Origin: Planctomycetia bacterium
Lineage (GTDB): Bacteria; Planctomycetota; Planctomycetia; Pirellulales; UBA1268
DNA length: 6,591 bases
NCBI GenBank assembly: GCA_009926295.1
Contig: RFPF01000174.1
Location: forward strand, 1-6,591
Direction of reading: 5' to 3'
The notes under the pieces are model-generated. The model did no database searches. It saw nothing but the letters and a program-made list of their open reading frames with translations, and was not told the origin of the DNA. Shown here one piece after another: positions 1 to 5,742 of the stretch; position 1 is the stretch's first letter, and every line of letters begins with the position of its first letter. A program made the translations under genes and the position numbers.

Positions 1-1030
1 CGGCGCGTTCCTCGCCGGCCTCTCGCTCGCCGAGAGCGAGTATGGCCACCAGGCGTTCACCGAGGTGCTCCCGTTTCGCGATACGCTCGCCAGCCTGTTC
101 TTCGTGTCCGTCGGCATGCTGCTCGACGTCCGCTTCCTCGTGGGGCACGCCGCCCTCGTGACCGCGACCGTGGTGGCGATCATCGTCGCGAAGACACTCG
201 TGACGGCGGTGCCCGCATGGCTGGCCGGTTGTTCCCCGCGGGCGAGCCTGCTCGCCGGCGCGGGGATCGCCCAGGTCGGCGAGTTTTCTTTCGTTCTCGG
301 CTCGCGAGGCGCCGAAGTGGGCCTGCTGGACGCGGCCGACTACCAGACGTTCCTCGCGGCGGCCGTGGTCACCATGGCGGTGACGCCGATCGTGACCGCG
401 AGCCTGCCCGGCCTGATCGAGCGGGTCTCCCGGGGCCGACGCTGGGCGCGGGCGTTGGCCGAGGTTCCTCCCGAGTCCGGCGGCCCCGCCCTCGCCGACC
501 ACGTCATCATCGCGGGTTTCGGCGTCAATGGGCGGAACCTCGCGGCGGCGCTCGGGGAATTCGGCGTCCCCCACGTGATCCTCGAGTTGAATCCGGAAAC
601 GGTGCGTCGCGAACGCCTGGCAGGCCGCGACATCCGCTACGGAGACTGCACCCGGGCCGCCGTGCTCGGGCAGGCCGGGCTCGAACGGGCCCGGGCCTAC
701 GTGATCGCGATCTCCGATCCGGCGAGCACGCGGCGGAGCGTGAGGGTGGCGCGGGAACTCGCACCGGCGGTGCGAATCTTCGTCCGCACCGAATACCTGT
801 CCGAAGTCGACGAACTGGAGACGCTGGGGGCCGACGAGGTGATCCCGGCCGAGTTCGAGACCGCCCTGACGATCTTCGACCGGGTTCTCGGAATGTACGA
901 GGTGCCCGAAGAGACGATCGAAGAGCTGGTGGAAAAGATGCGGCTCGAAAACTACGGCTTCCTGCGATCGGCCCGATCCGCACGTCCCGGCCGCCGGGCC
1001 GGTTTGCCCCGGGGCCCGCACGAGGCATGA
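1..1030 (+). CDS. CPA2/Kef-type cation:proton antiporter with RCK (TrkA-N) domain, 5' partial
   Basis: An inner-membrane monovalent cation (K+ or Na+)/proton antiporter of the CPA2 family. The gene starts before the window; the first whole codon is at base 2, and 342 residues are visible before the TGA at 1028-1030. The visible membrane part opens with GAFLAGLSLAESEYGHQAF and continues with PFRD and LFFVSVGMLLD, typical of KefB/KefC/YbaL-like exchangers. Several hydrophobic helices follow, up to about base 420. A cytoplasmic RCK_N domain then starts near base 496. Its Rossmann motif GFGVNG lies at bases 515-532, and the acidic residue ending the second strand (in VILELN) is about 23 residues later, which suggests NAD(H)-type nucleotide binding. 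The protein stops about 35 residues after the RCK_N fold, so no TrkA_C domain is present. Whether it is a channel-like Kef system or a true antiporter, and which ion it carries, cannot be read from the sequence. It is probably the first visible gene of a three-gene transcript. Confidence 0.93.
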   Translation, partial: GAFLAGLSLAESEYGHQAFTEVLPFRDTLASLFFVSVGMLLDVRFLVGHAALVTATVVAIIVAKTLVTAVPAWLAGCSPRASLLAGAGIAQVGEFSFVLGSRGAEVGLLDAADYQTFLAAAVVTMAVTPIVTASLPGLIERVSRGRRWARALAEVPPESGGPALADHVIIAGFGVNGRNLAAALGEFGVPHVILELNPETVRRERLAGRDIRYGDCTRAAVLGQAGLERARAYVIAISDPASTRRSVRVARELAPAVRIFVRTEYLSEVDELETLGADEVIPAEFETALTIFDRVLGMYEVPEETIEELVEKMRLENYGFLRSARSARPGRRAGLPRGPHEA

Positions 1031-1052
1031 TGGAGGGTCCCGGTCCCTCCGT
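1030..1052 (+). promoter_or_regulatory. Strong hairpin between the antiporter and beta-propeller genes
   Basis: GGAGGG at 1032-1037 is perfectly complementary to CCCTCC at 1045-1050, with a 7-base loop. A T-G wobble (1031/1051) and an A-T pair (1030/1052) extend the stem to 8 pairs. It begins at the last base of the antiporter stop codon. No T-run follows, so it is not a standard intrinsic terminator. It buries the best purine-rich Shine-Dalgarno-like run upstream of the next gene, so it could damp translation, or protect or separate the mRNA segments. The pairing is seen directly; the role is inferred. Confidence 0.5.
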
Positions 1053-1068
1053 GTTGAATCCGAGGCCT

Positions 1069-2400
1069 ATGAACATGGCACGATCGATCACCGTCCTCTT
1101 CGCGGCGGCCGCCTTCGCCGCCGGCACCGTCGCGCAGGCGGACATCTGGCCGCAGTGGCGGGGGGCCGAAGGGCAGGGCCACGCGGAGACGGCCCACGAC
1201 CTTCCGATAGCCTGGAACGAGGCGGAGAACGTGGCGTGGAAGACGCCGCTGGCAGGCCGCGGCTGGTCGTCGCCGGTGCTCGACGAACGCCACGTGTGGC
1301 TGACGACGGCAGTGGAGACCTCCGCCGACGAGGCCGAGAAGGCCGCGCGGCTCGCGGGCAGCAAGAACAACCAGCCGGTCGAGGTCGCGCACTCCGTCAC
1401 GATGAGGGCCCTCGCGGTCGACCGCGTCTCCGGCCGGATCGTGCACGACATCGAACTGTTCACGATCGAGAGGCCCCAGCCGATCCACAAGCTCAACTCC
1501 TTCGCGTCGCCCTCTCCCGTGCTCGCAGCCGGCCGGCTCTATTGCCACTTCGGCGACTACGGCACGGCGTGCGTCGACACGGAGAAAGCCGCGGTCGCCT
1601 GGGTGAGCCGCGACCTGCGGCTCGATCACATGAATGGACCCGGGAGCACGCCGGTCCTGTGGCGTGACCGGCTCGTGATCCACTGCGATGGCAGCGACGT
1701 GCAGTACGTCGCGGCGCTCGACGCGGCCACCGGGCAGGTCGCGTGGAAGACCCCACGGTCGGGCACGCTCAACGAGAACCCGGACCTGAAGAAGGCCTAC
1801 GGCACCCCGCTGGTGCTCGCGGTGGCCGGCCGGGACGTGGTCGTATCGCCCGGCGCCGACTGGGTGTATGGCTACGACCCCGCGGACGGCACCGAGCTGT
1901 GGCGGCTGGCCTATGGCACGCTCGGATTCTCGATCGTGCCGCGGCCGGTCGCGGCGCGCGGGCTCGTGTTCATGAGCACGAGCTTCACGAAGCCCGAAGT
2001 CCTCGCGGTGCGGCCGGGTGGCGCCGGCGCCGAGCCGGAGATCGTCTGGCGGCAGGCCCGCGGTGCGCCGAGCATGCCCTCGCCACTGGTCGTCGGGGAC
2101 GAGCTGTACGTGGTGAGCGACAAGGGCGTCGCCACCTGTCTCGACGTGGGGACCGGTGCGGTCGTGTGGTCGGAGCGGTTGGGAGGGAATTTTTCCTCTT
2201 CGCCGCTCTACGCGGACGGCCGGATCTACGTCGGCAACCGCGACGGGGCGACGTTCGTGATCGCGCCGGGGAGGCAGTTCGAACTCCTTGCGACGAACCA
2301 GCTCGACGGCCAGATCTTCGCCACCCCGGCCGCGGTGGGCCGCGCGTTGTTCCTGCGCACCGACCATGCCCTGTACCGTCTCGAGAGGCCGGCACCCTGA
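1069..2400 (+). CDS. Secreted BamB/PQQ-like beta-propeller repeat protein
   Basis: A 443-residue predicted extracytoplasmic beta-propeller of the PQQ-binding-like/BamB-like type. The N-terminus is a clear Sec signal peptide: MNMARS, then a hydrophobic core (residues 7-22), then AQA-D with likely cleavage after residue 24. The mature protein opens with a WPQWRG motif common in secreted planctomycete propellers. Blade-like repeats follow, with elements such as SSPVLDERHVWLTTA, CVDTEKAAVAWVS, ALDAATGQVAWKTP, YDPADGTELWRL, CLDVGTGAVVWSERL and YADGRIYVGNRDG. The pattern is 'G.v.W' closing strands and 'SPL..gd.lYv' opening strands. Propellers of this type serve as scaffolds or cofactor-binding enzymes; no catalytic role can be assigned, and PQQ binding is not shown. 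The ATG at 1069 gives the cleanest signal peptide. ATG 1075 has better spacing (9 bases) from GAGG at 1062-1065, and GTG 1051 and ATG 1027 are also in frame. It is followed after 1 base by a Tat-exported protein, which suggests the two act together outside the cytoplasm. Confidence 0.9.
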   Translation: MNMARSITVLFAAAAFAAGTVAQADIWPQWRGAEGQGHAETAHDLPIAWNEAENVAWKTPLAGRGWSSPVLDERHVWLTTAVETSADEAEKAARLAGSKNNQPVEVAHSVTMRALAVDRVSGRIVHDIELFTIERPQPIHKLNSFASPSPVLAAGRLYCHFGDYGTACVDTEKAAVAWVSRDLRLDHMNGPGSTPVLWRDRLVIHCDGSDVQYVAALDAATGQVAWKTPRSGTLNENPDLKKAYGTPLVLAVAGRDVVVSPGADWVYGYDPADGTELWRLAYGTLGFSIVPRPVAARGLVFMSTSFTKPEVLAVRPGGAGAEPEIVWRQARGAPSMPSPLVVGDELYVVSDKGVATCLDVGTGAVVWSERLGGNFSSSPLYADGRIYVGNRDGATFVIAPGRQFELLATNQLDGQIFATPAAVGRALFLRTDHALYRLERPAP

Positions 2401-2401
2401 C

Positions 2402-3490
2402 GTGAACGCCCCGCCTCCAGTGCGGCTCTCCCGCCGGGACTGGCTCTCCGCCGTCGCCGCCTGCGCCGTGCTGCCGGTGACGGCCGGGGCATCGCGCCGC
2501 CGCGGCATCCCGCTCGGCTTCGACAACTTCGCCGTCCGGGCGCTGCGGTGGGACGCGAGGCAACTCGTCGACCATGCCGTCGAGCTCGGCTGCGACTCGC
2601 TCTTCATCACCGACTTCGCCCCGTTGGGAGACCGACGCGACGACGCGGCGCTCGGCGAGGTACGGTCCTATGCCGCCGACAGGGGCGTGAGGATCGAACT
2701 CGGGTCGTGGAGCGTGTGCCCCACGTCGAAGACGTTCAAGTCCGACTGGGGCACGGCGGAGGAGCACCTTGCGCTCGGCATCCGGATGGCCAGGGCGCTC
2801 GGCTCGCCGGCCCTTCGCGTGATCCTCGGCAACCAGGCCGACCGGCTCACGCCCGGCGGCATCGAGGCCCGGATCGCCGACACGGTGGCGGTGCTGAAGG
2901 CGGCCCGCTCCCGCGCGCTCGATGCGAACGTCAGGATCGCCGTCGAGAATCACGCCGGCGACATGCAGTCGCGGGAACTGCTCGGGCTCGTCGAGGCGGC
3001 CGGACCCGAGTTCGTGGGCGTCAACTTCGATTCCGGCAATGCCTGCTGGGCCCTCGAGGATCCGGTCGCGGCCCTCGAACGGCTCGCCCCCCACGTGCTC
3101 ACGACGAGTCTGCGCGACACGATGGTCTGGGAGACGCCGACCGGTGTCACCTCCCAGTGGACGGCGATGGGGGAGGGTTGCACCGATCTCGCGTCGTTCT
3201 TCGACGTCTTCGAACGGCGCTGCCCAGGCGTGACGGTGCACATCGAGACGATCTCGGGGTTCCCGCGGGCGTTTCCGCTCGCAGATCGCGGGTTCTGGAG
3301 GACGTTTCCCGACGCCCGGGCCGAGGATCTCGCCGGCTTCCTCGCCCTCGCGAAGCGCGGCCACGAGATCCCGCCGTTCGAGCCTCCTTCGGGTCCGGCG
3401 AAACTCACCGCCGAGCGTGAGTATCAGCAGGCCGAACTTGCCCGCAGCATCGCTTACTGCCGAGAGACACTCGGACTCGGAGTGCGGTGA
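2402..3490 (+). CDS. Tat-exported sugar phosphate isomerase/epimerase-like TIM-barrel protein
   Basis: A 362-residue protein of the AP-endonuclease-2-like TIM-barrel superfamily (sugar phosphate isomerase/epimerase, xylose isomerase-like). The N-terminus has a twin-arginine motif, SRRDWL at residues 10-15, then a hydrophobic stretch and AGA-S near residue 30, so Tat export is likely. VAAC at residues 18-21 also fits a lipobox, but the hydrophobic stretch before it would be short. Barrel signatures are IPLGFDNFAVRA, VRIAVENHAGD, VGVNFDSGN and TVHIETISG. Expected metal ligands are Glu182 (VENH), Asp210 (NFDSGN) and Glu282 (HIET). The usual histidine in the strand reading T-H-x-R-D is Ser236 here (TTSLRDT). 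The C-terminal FWRTFPDARAEDLAGFLALAKRG segment is typical of a planctomycete subgroup. Substrate is unknown. I chose GTG 2402, one base after the upstream TGA, because it gives a complete Tat signal and implies translational coupling; GTG 2420 is an alternative. Confidence 0.87.
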   Translation: MNAPPPVRLSRRDWLSAVAACAVLPVTAGASRRRGIPLGFDNFAVRALRWDARQLVDHAVELGCDSLFITDFAPLGDRRDDAALGEVRSYAADRGVRIELGSWSVCPTSKTFKSDWGTAEEHLALGIRMARALGSPALRVILGNQADRLTPGGIEARIADTVAVLKAARSRALDANVRIAVENHAGDMQSRELLGLVEAAGPEFVGVNFDSGNACWALEDPVAALERLAPHVLTTSLRDTMVWETPTGVTSQWTAMGEGCTDLASFFDVFERRCPGVTVHIETISGFPRAFPLADRGFWRTFPDARAEDLAGFLALAKRGHEIPPFEPPSGPAKLTAEREYQQAELARSIAYCRETLGLGVR

Positions 3491-3507
3491 GGCCTTGTTG
3501 CCGTCGC

Positions 3508-4254
3508 TCAGGCTCCAAACAACTTGACGCTGGCCAACGCGAGGACGGCCGCCATCAGCAGTTGGAGGGCCCGCACGGGGAGCCGGAAGGCGCCGAGATG
3601 CGAGCCGACCGTGCCGCCGAGCACAGCGGCGGCGATCACGGGCGGGCTCACCGCCGGCAGGGACCCGCCGGCGATGACACCGCCAGCGAGACCGGCGAGC
3701 GAGTTGACGAGGATGAACGGGGCCGTGACGGCCGCCACCTGCTTGACCGGTGCGGCACGGAGCACGAGGAGCACCGGCGTGAGAAACACGCCACCCCCTA
3801 CACCCGTGAGACCGGAGAGCAGGCCGATGCCGCCGCCGAGCGCCGCGAGGACGGGCTCGGTCGGCGGGATGGCTCCCGCAGCCGGCAGCGGCGCCGGAGT
3901 CGGCGTCGGCCATGCATCGCGAAGGAGTTTGAGCGCCGACACAGCGAGCACGATTCCCACGAGCCTCTCGAATGCGTGGGTCGGAAGCCGGAGCATGCCG
4001 CCCACGAGCGCACACGGCACGCTCGCGGCGGCGAGCGGCCAGAGGAGGTTCCACCGGAGGTGACCGGCGCGGACGAACTGCACCGTGGCCATCGTCGCCA
4101 CGAGCACGTTGAGGATCAGCGCCGTCGGGCGGACCACCTCGGGCGCGAGGCCGATCAGCGTCATCACCGCGATGTAGCCCGTCGCCCCCGCATGGCCGAC
4201 CGATGCGTAGAGGAGCGCCACGAGCCCGATTGCGATGGGCAGCACCCCGTTCAT
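3508..4254 (-). CDS. TSUP (TauE/SafE) family membrane transporter
   Basis: A 248-residue integral inner-membrane protein of the TSUP/TauE-SafE family. Members with known roles move sulfite, sulfonates, thiosulfate or other small anions. The duplicated family architecture is visible: the first repeat has GHAGATGYIAV at residues 20-30, and the second has LSGLTGVGGGVFLTP at about residues 146-160, the conserved glycine motif. A proline/alanine-rich linker (about residues 115-134) separates the halves. Each half has about four hydrophobic segments, and the length is normal for the family. The ATG at 4254-4252 overlaps the TGA of the upstream DUF2237 gene in an ATGA arrangement, so translation is probably coupled; no good Shine-Dalgarno is visible. 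The gene converges with the TIM-barrel gene with 17 bases between the stops and no recognisable terminator there. The substrate cannot be assigned from sequence. Confidence 0.9.
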   Translation of the reverse strand: MNGVLPIAIGLVALLYASVGHAGATGYIAVMTLIGLAPEVVRPTALILNVLVATMATVQFVRAGHLRWNLLWPLAAASVPCALVGGMLRLPTHAFERLVGIVLAVSALKLLRDAWPTPTPAPLPAAGAIPPTEPVLAALGGGIGLLSGLTGVGGGVFLTPVLLVLRAAPVKQVAAVTAPFILVNSLAGLAGGVIAGGSLPAVSPPVIAAAVLGGTVGSHLGAFRLPVRALQLLMAAVLALASVKLFGA

Positions 4255-4658
4255 GCCCCTGGAACCGCATTCTTCCGAAGCAGTTCGAACGGGACGACGT
4301 CGAGCGATTTCTCGTGGGTCGCTTCGAGCACCACAGGCGGCGCCCGGCCCGCTCGCGCGGCCTCCAGCCAGCGCGCGGCGCACAGGCACCAGCGGTCTCC
4401 CGCGACGAGCCCGGGGAAGTTCCACTCCGGTCGCGGCGTGACCAGGTCGTTGCCGGCTGCCACGGTGAACTCGAGGAAATCGGCCGTCATCACGGAGCAC
4501 ACAGTATGCACGCCCTCGTCGGCCTGCCCGGTGCGGCAGCAGCCGTCGCGAAAGAAGCCGGTGAGCGGCTCGTGCGAGCAGGGTATCAGCGGCCCGCCGA
4601 GGACGTTGCGGTCGGGCCGCCGGCCGGGCGGCGGCTCGCGGGGTGGGATCGCGATCAT
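4251..4658 (-). CDS. DUF2237 family small cysteine-rich protein
   Basis: A 135-residue protein that I recognise as the DUF2237 family, whose biochemical role is unknown. Family hallmarks run almost end to end: NVLGGPLIPCS.EPLTGFF (residues 18-36), RDGCC.TG (37-44), HTVCSVMT..FL (51-62), GNDL.TPRPE (69-78), FPGL..GDRWCLCAARW (81-97) and APPVVLEATHE (106-116). Six cysteines (27, 40, 41, 54, 91, 93) lie inside these conserved blocks and could bind metal or be redox-active; this is inference. No signal peptide or membrane segment is seen, so it is probably cytoplasmic. I chose ATG 4658, leaving a short proline/arginine-rich lead-in before the conserved domain. Extending to ATG 4730 would run into miaE on the other strand and is unlikely. 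The stop codon overlaps the start of the TSUP transporter, so the two are an operon. Confidence 0.9.
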   Translation of the reverse strand: MIAIPPREPPPGRRPDRNVLGGPLIPCSHEPLTGFFRDGCCRTGQADEGVHTVCSVMTADFLEFTVAAGNDLVTPRPEWNFPGLVAGDRWCLCAARWLEAARAGRAPPVVLEATHEKSLDVVPFELLRKNAVPGA

Positions 4659-4694
4659 GCACGGTATGATGCGCGGCACCCGACTCTCACACAA
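4659..4694 (-). promoter_or_regulatory. Possible promoter for the DUF2237-TSUP operon
   Basis: In the 46-base divergent gap, read on the minus strand, TTGTGT (plus coordinates 4689-4694) is followed after exactly 17 bases by CATCAT (4666-4671). These match the sigma-70 -35 and -10 boxes at 3/6 and 4/6. Transcription would begin almost at ATG 4658, giving a leaderless or nearly leaderless mRNA. On the plus strand TATGAT (4665-4670) overlaps this -10 and could serve miaE, but no -35 box accompanies it. Both calls are weak in such GC-rich DNA. Confidence 0.22.
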
Positions 4695-4704
4695 CGGCCC
4701 GCCC

Positions 4705-5280
4705 ATGCTGAGCCTGCAATCCGCCTCCACCGCCCGTTGGCTCGCCCAGGTCGATGCCGGCCTCGACGACGTGCTCGTCGATCATGCCCACTGCGAGAAG
4801 AAGGCCGCGGGGGTGGCGATGAACCTGCTGTTTTCCTACGTCGACCATGGGGCCCTCGCCCGGGCGATGACGGAGATCGTGAACGAGGAACTCGAGCACT
4901 TCCGGCTCGTGCTCGACCTGCTCGAGCGGCGCGGCGTGCCATTCAAAAAACTGTCGCCGAGCAGCTATGGTCCCCGGCTCCATGAACTCGTCCGCAAGGA
5001 GGAGCCGGCCCGCGCCGTGGACCGGCTGCTCGTGGCCGGGCTCATCGAGGCCCGCAGCTGCGAGCGATTCTCGTTGCTCGCCGAGCATGTGGACGACATG
5101 GAACTCCGCGACTTCTACCGGAGCCTGTTCGAATCGGAGGCCCGGCACCACTCGACCTACGTTCGGCTCGCCTGCGACTTCCAGCCGGAGGAGACGGTCC
5201 GCGGCAGGCTGCACGAGCTCTCGGCCCGCGAAGCCGAGATCATCGAGATCGGCGACCCTGTCCCGCGCATGCACAGCTAG
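4705..5280 (+). CDS. miaE: tRNA-(ms2io6A) hydroxylase MiaE
   Basis: A 191-residue ferritin-like diiron monooxygenase. In the known family it hydroxylates the isopentenyl side chain of 2-methylthio-N6-isopentenyl-adenosine at position 37 of tRNAs reading UNN codons, giving ms2io6A; it uses O2 and acts in the cytoplasm. All six expected iron ligands are present in order: Glu31 (HAHCEKKAAG), Glu62 and His65 (ELEH), Glu115 (LIEARSCERF), and Glu145 and His148 (SEARHH). The segments SYVDHGALARAM, VPFKKLSPSSYGPRLH and DFYRSLFESEARHHSTYV are also typical. Length fits the family. The ATG at 4705 directly precedes the conserved helix; there is no clear Shine-Dalgarno. ATG 4668 is in frame upstream but would add a tail without family character. 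Its action depends on MiaA and MiaB products, which must be encoded elsewhere. It is transcribed divergently from the DUF2237 gene. Confidence 0.94.
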   Translation: MLSLQSASTARWLAQVDAGLDDVLVDHAHCEKKAAGVAMNLLFSYVDHGALARAMTEIVNEELEHFRLVLDLLERRGVPFKKLSPSSYGPRLHELVRKEEPARAVDRLLVAGLIEARSCERFSLLAEHVDDMELRDFYRSLFESEARHHSTYVRLACDFQPEETVRGRLHELSAREAEIIEIGDPVPRMHS

Positions 5281-5337
5281 ACGGCATCGACACGCGCTGC
5301 GTGAGGATCTTGCCGGTTCGGGCTTACCCCGTACCGT

Positions 5338-5649
5338 CTCGCCGGACGTTCGCCTCCGCCCTCCAGGCTCCGGCTCACTCGGACCTGCCTGCGCTCCGGC
5401 ATCCTGCCTGCGCTGGTCAGCTGCGCCGTCTCAACGGCAGGGGGTAACCCCTCGCCTCCCCAACTCGAAGCCGCCATGAACTTTCGGCGGAGACGGTCGG
5501 TGGGCACGCGCAGAAGAAGGGAGTCCTTGAGGACTATGGGCGTATGATCAAAACCAACGAGTTGTGGACTCTCAAGACGACCGGATTCGAGCATGCCTAC
5601 CGCCGGCTCCGATTGCGGGTAATTGCCACCTGCCCTACCGTCCGGCGAG
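5338..5649. repeat. 11-base inverted repeat pair flanking about 290 bases
   Basis: CTCGCCGGACG at 5338-5348 and its exact reverse complement at 5639-5649 bound 290 bases. The sequence is GC-rich, so chance is possible. I see no target-site duplication beside the arms and no transposase between them, so it is not called an insertion sequence. Confidence 0.4.
5384..5414 (+). repeat. Short direct repeat, two 12-base copies
   Basis: CCTGCCTGCGCT occurs at 5384-5395 and again at 5403-5414, with a 19-base period and 7 bases between the copies. The repeat lies inside the non-coding stretch downstream of miaE. Its role is unknown; it could be slippage-derived or part of a larger repeat family. Confidence 0.6.
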
Positions 5650-5706
5650 GGGATTCGGGGAGCCCGAGCCGGCGCTACCAGAGACAGGCCGCGATTGGTT
5701 CACGTG

Positions 5707-5736
5707 TTTTCATGCGTAGACCGCCCGCGATACGAT
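5707..5736 (+). promoter_or_regulatory. Weak candidate promoter for the P-type ATPase
   Basis: TTTTCA (5707-5712) and TACGAT (5731-5736) sit 18 bases apart, each matching four of six bases of the sigma-70 boxes. Transcription would begin at about 5743, the ATG itself, so the mRNA would be leaderless. This fits the absence of a Shine-Dalgarno before that start. No metal-regulator operator is recognised. Confidence 0.22.
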
Positions 5737-5742
5737 GCTGGC

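Larger units (their letters stand above)
5281..5742. other. Repeat-rich 462-base stretch without a convincing gene
   Basis: No protein here has recognisable family character. A 105-codon minus-strand frame (5594-5277) ends just inside miaE, is rich in arginine and glycine, and has no conserved motif I know. The stretch holds several short repeats. CTCGCCGGACG (5338-5348) has its exact inverse at 5639-5649. CCGTCTC (5334-5340 and 5426-5432) has its inverse at 5490-5496. TTACCCC (5324-5330) has its inverse at 5441-5447. CCTGCCTGCGCT occurs twice (5384-5395, 5403-5414). There are two small hairpins: GCCGT/ACGGC around 5425-5438, and AGTCC/GGACT around 5522-5535. No T-run follows any stem, so I see no standard terminator for miaE. 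It could be a structured RNA, a dispersed genomic repeat or the remnant of an element. Confidence 0.55.

Noticed and set aside
952..2610. Long minus-strand open frame opposite the beta-propeller gene
   Set aside because: Low-complexity Arg/Gly/His-rich translation antisense to a gene with a clear signal peptide and blade repeats; long antisense frames are normal at this GC content.
1985..4270. A 761-codon minus-strand frame spanning several genes
   Set aside because: It overlaps the propeller, TIM-barrel and TSUP genes, and its translation has no family character; it is a GC-driven shadow frame.
4647..4656. Palindrome GATCGCGATC as a possible operator in the divergent region
   Set aside because: It falls within the first codons of the DUF2237 gene, reading Met-Ile-Ala-Ile, and is built from common GC-rich codons; there is no second copy nearby.
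3487..4704. Long plus-strand extension upstream of miaE in the same frame
   Set aside because: It lies antisense to the TSUP and DUF2237 genes, which have strong family signatures. Only the part from ATG 4705 matches MiaE.
5441..5451. Palindrome GGGGT-A-ACCCC as a terminator for miaE
   Set aside because: The central gap of one base cannot form a hairpin loop at full stem length, it lies about 160 bases past the stop codon, and no T-run follows.
5277..5594. A 105-codon minus-strand open frame in the gap after miaE
   Set aside because: It has an arginine/glycine-rich composition expected from GC-rich non-coding DNA, no recognised domain, no Shine-Dalgarno, and it spans the repeats. A small gene or decayed gene cannot be fully excluded.
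5338..5649. A miniature inverted-repeat transposable element bounded by the 11-base inverted repeats
   Set aside because: No target-site duplication was found beside the arms and the arms are short and GC-rich. It is kept only as a repeat observation.
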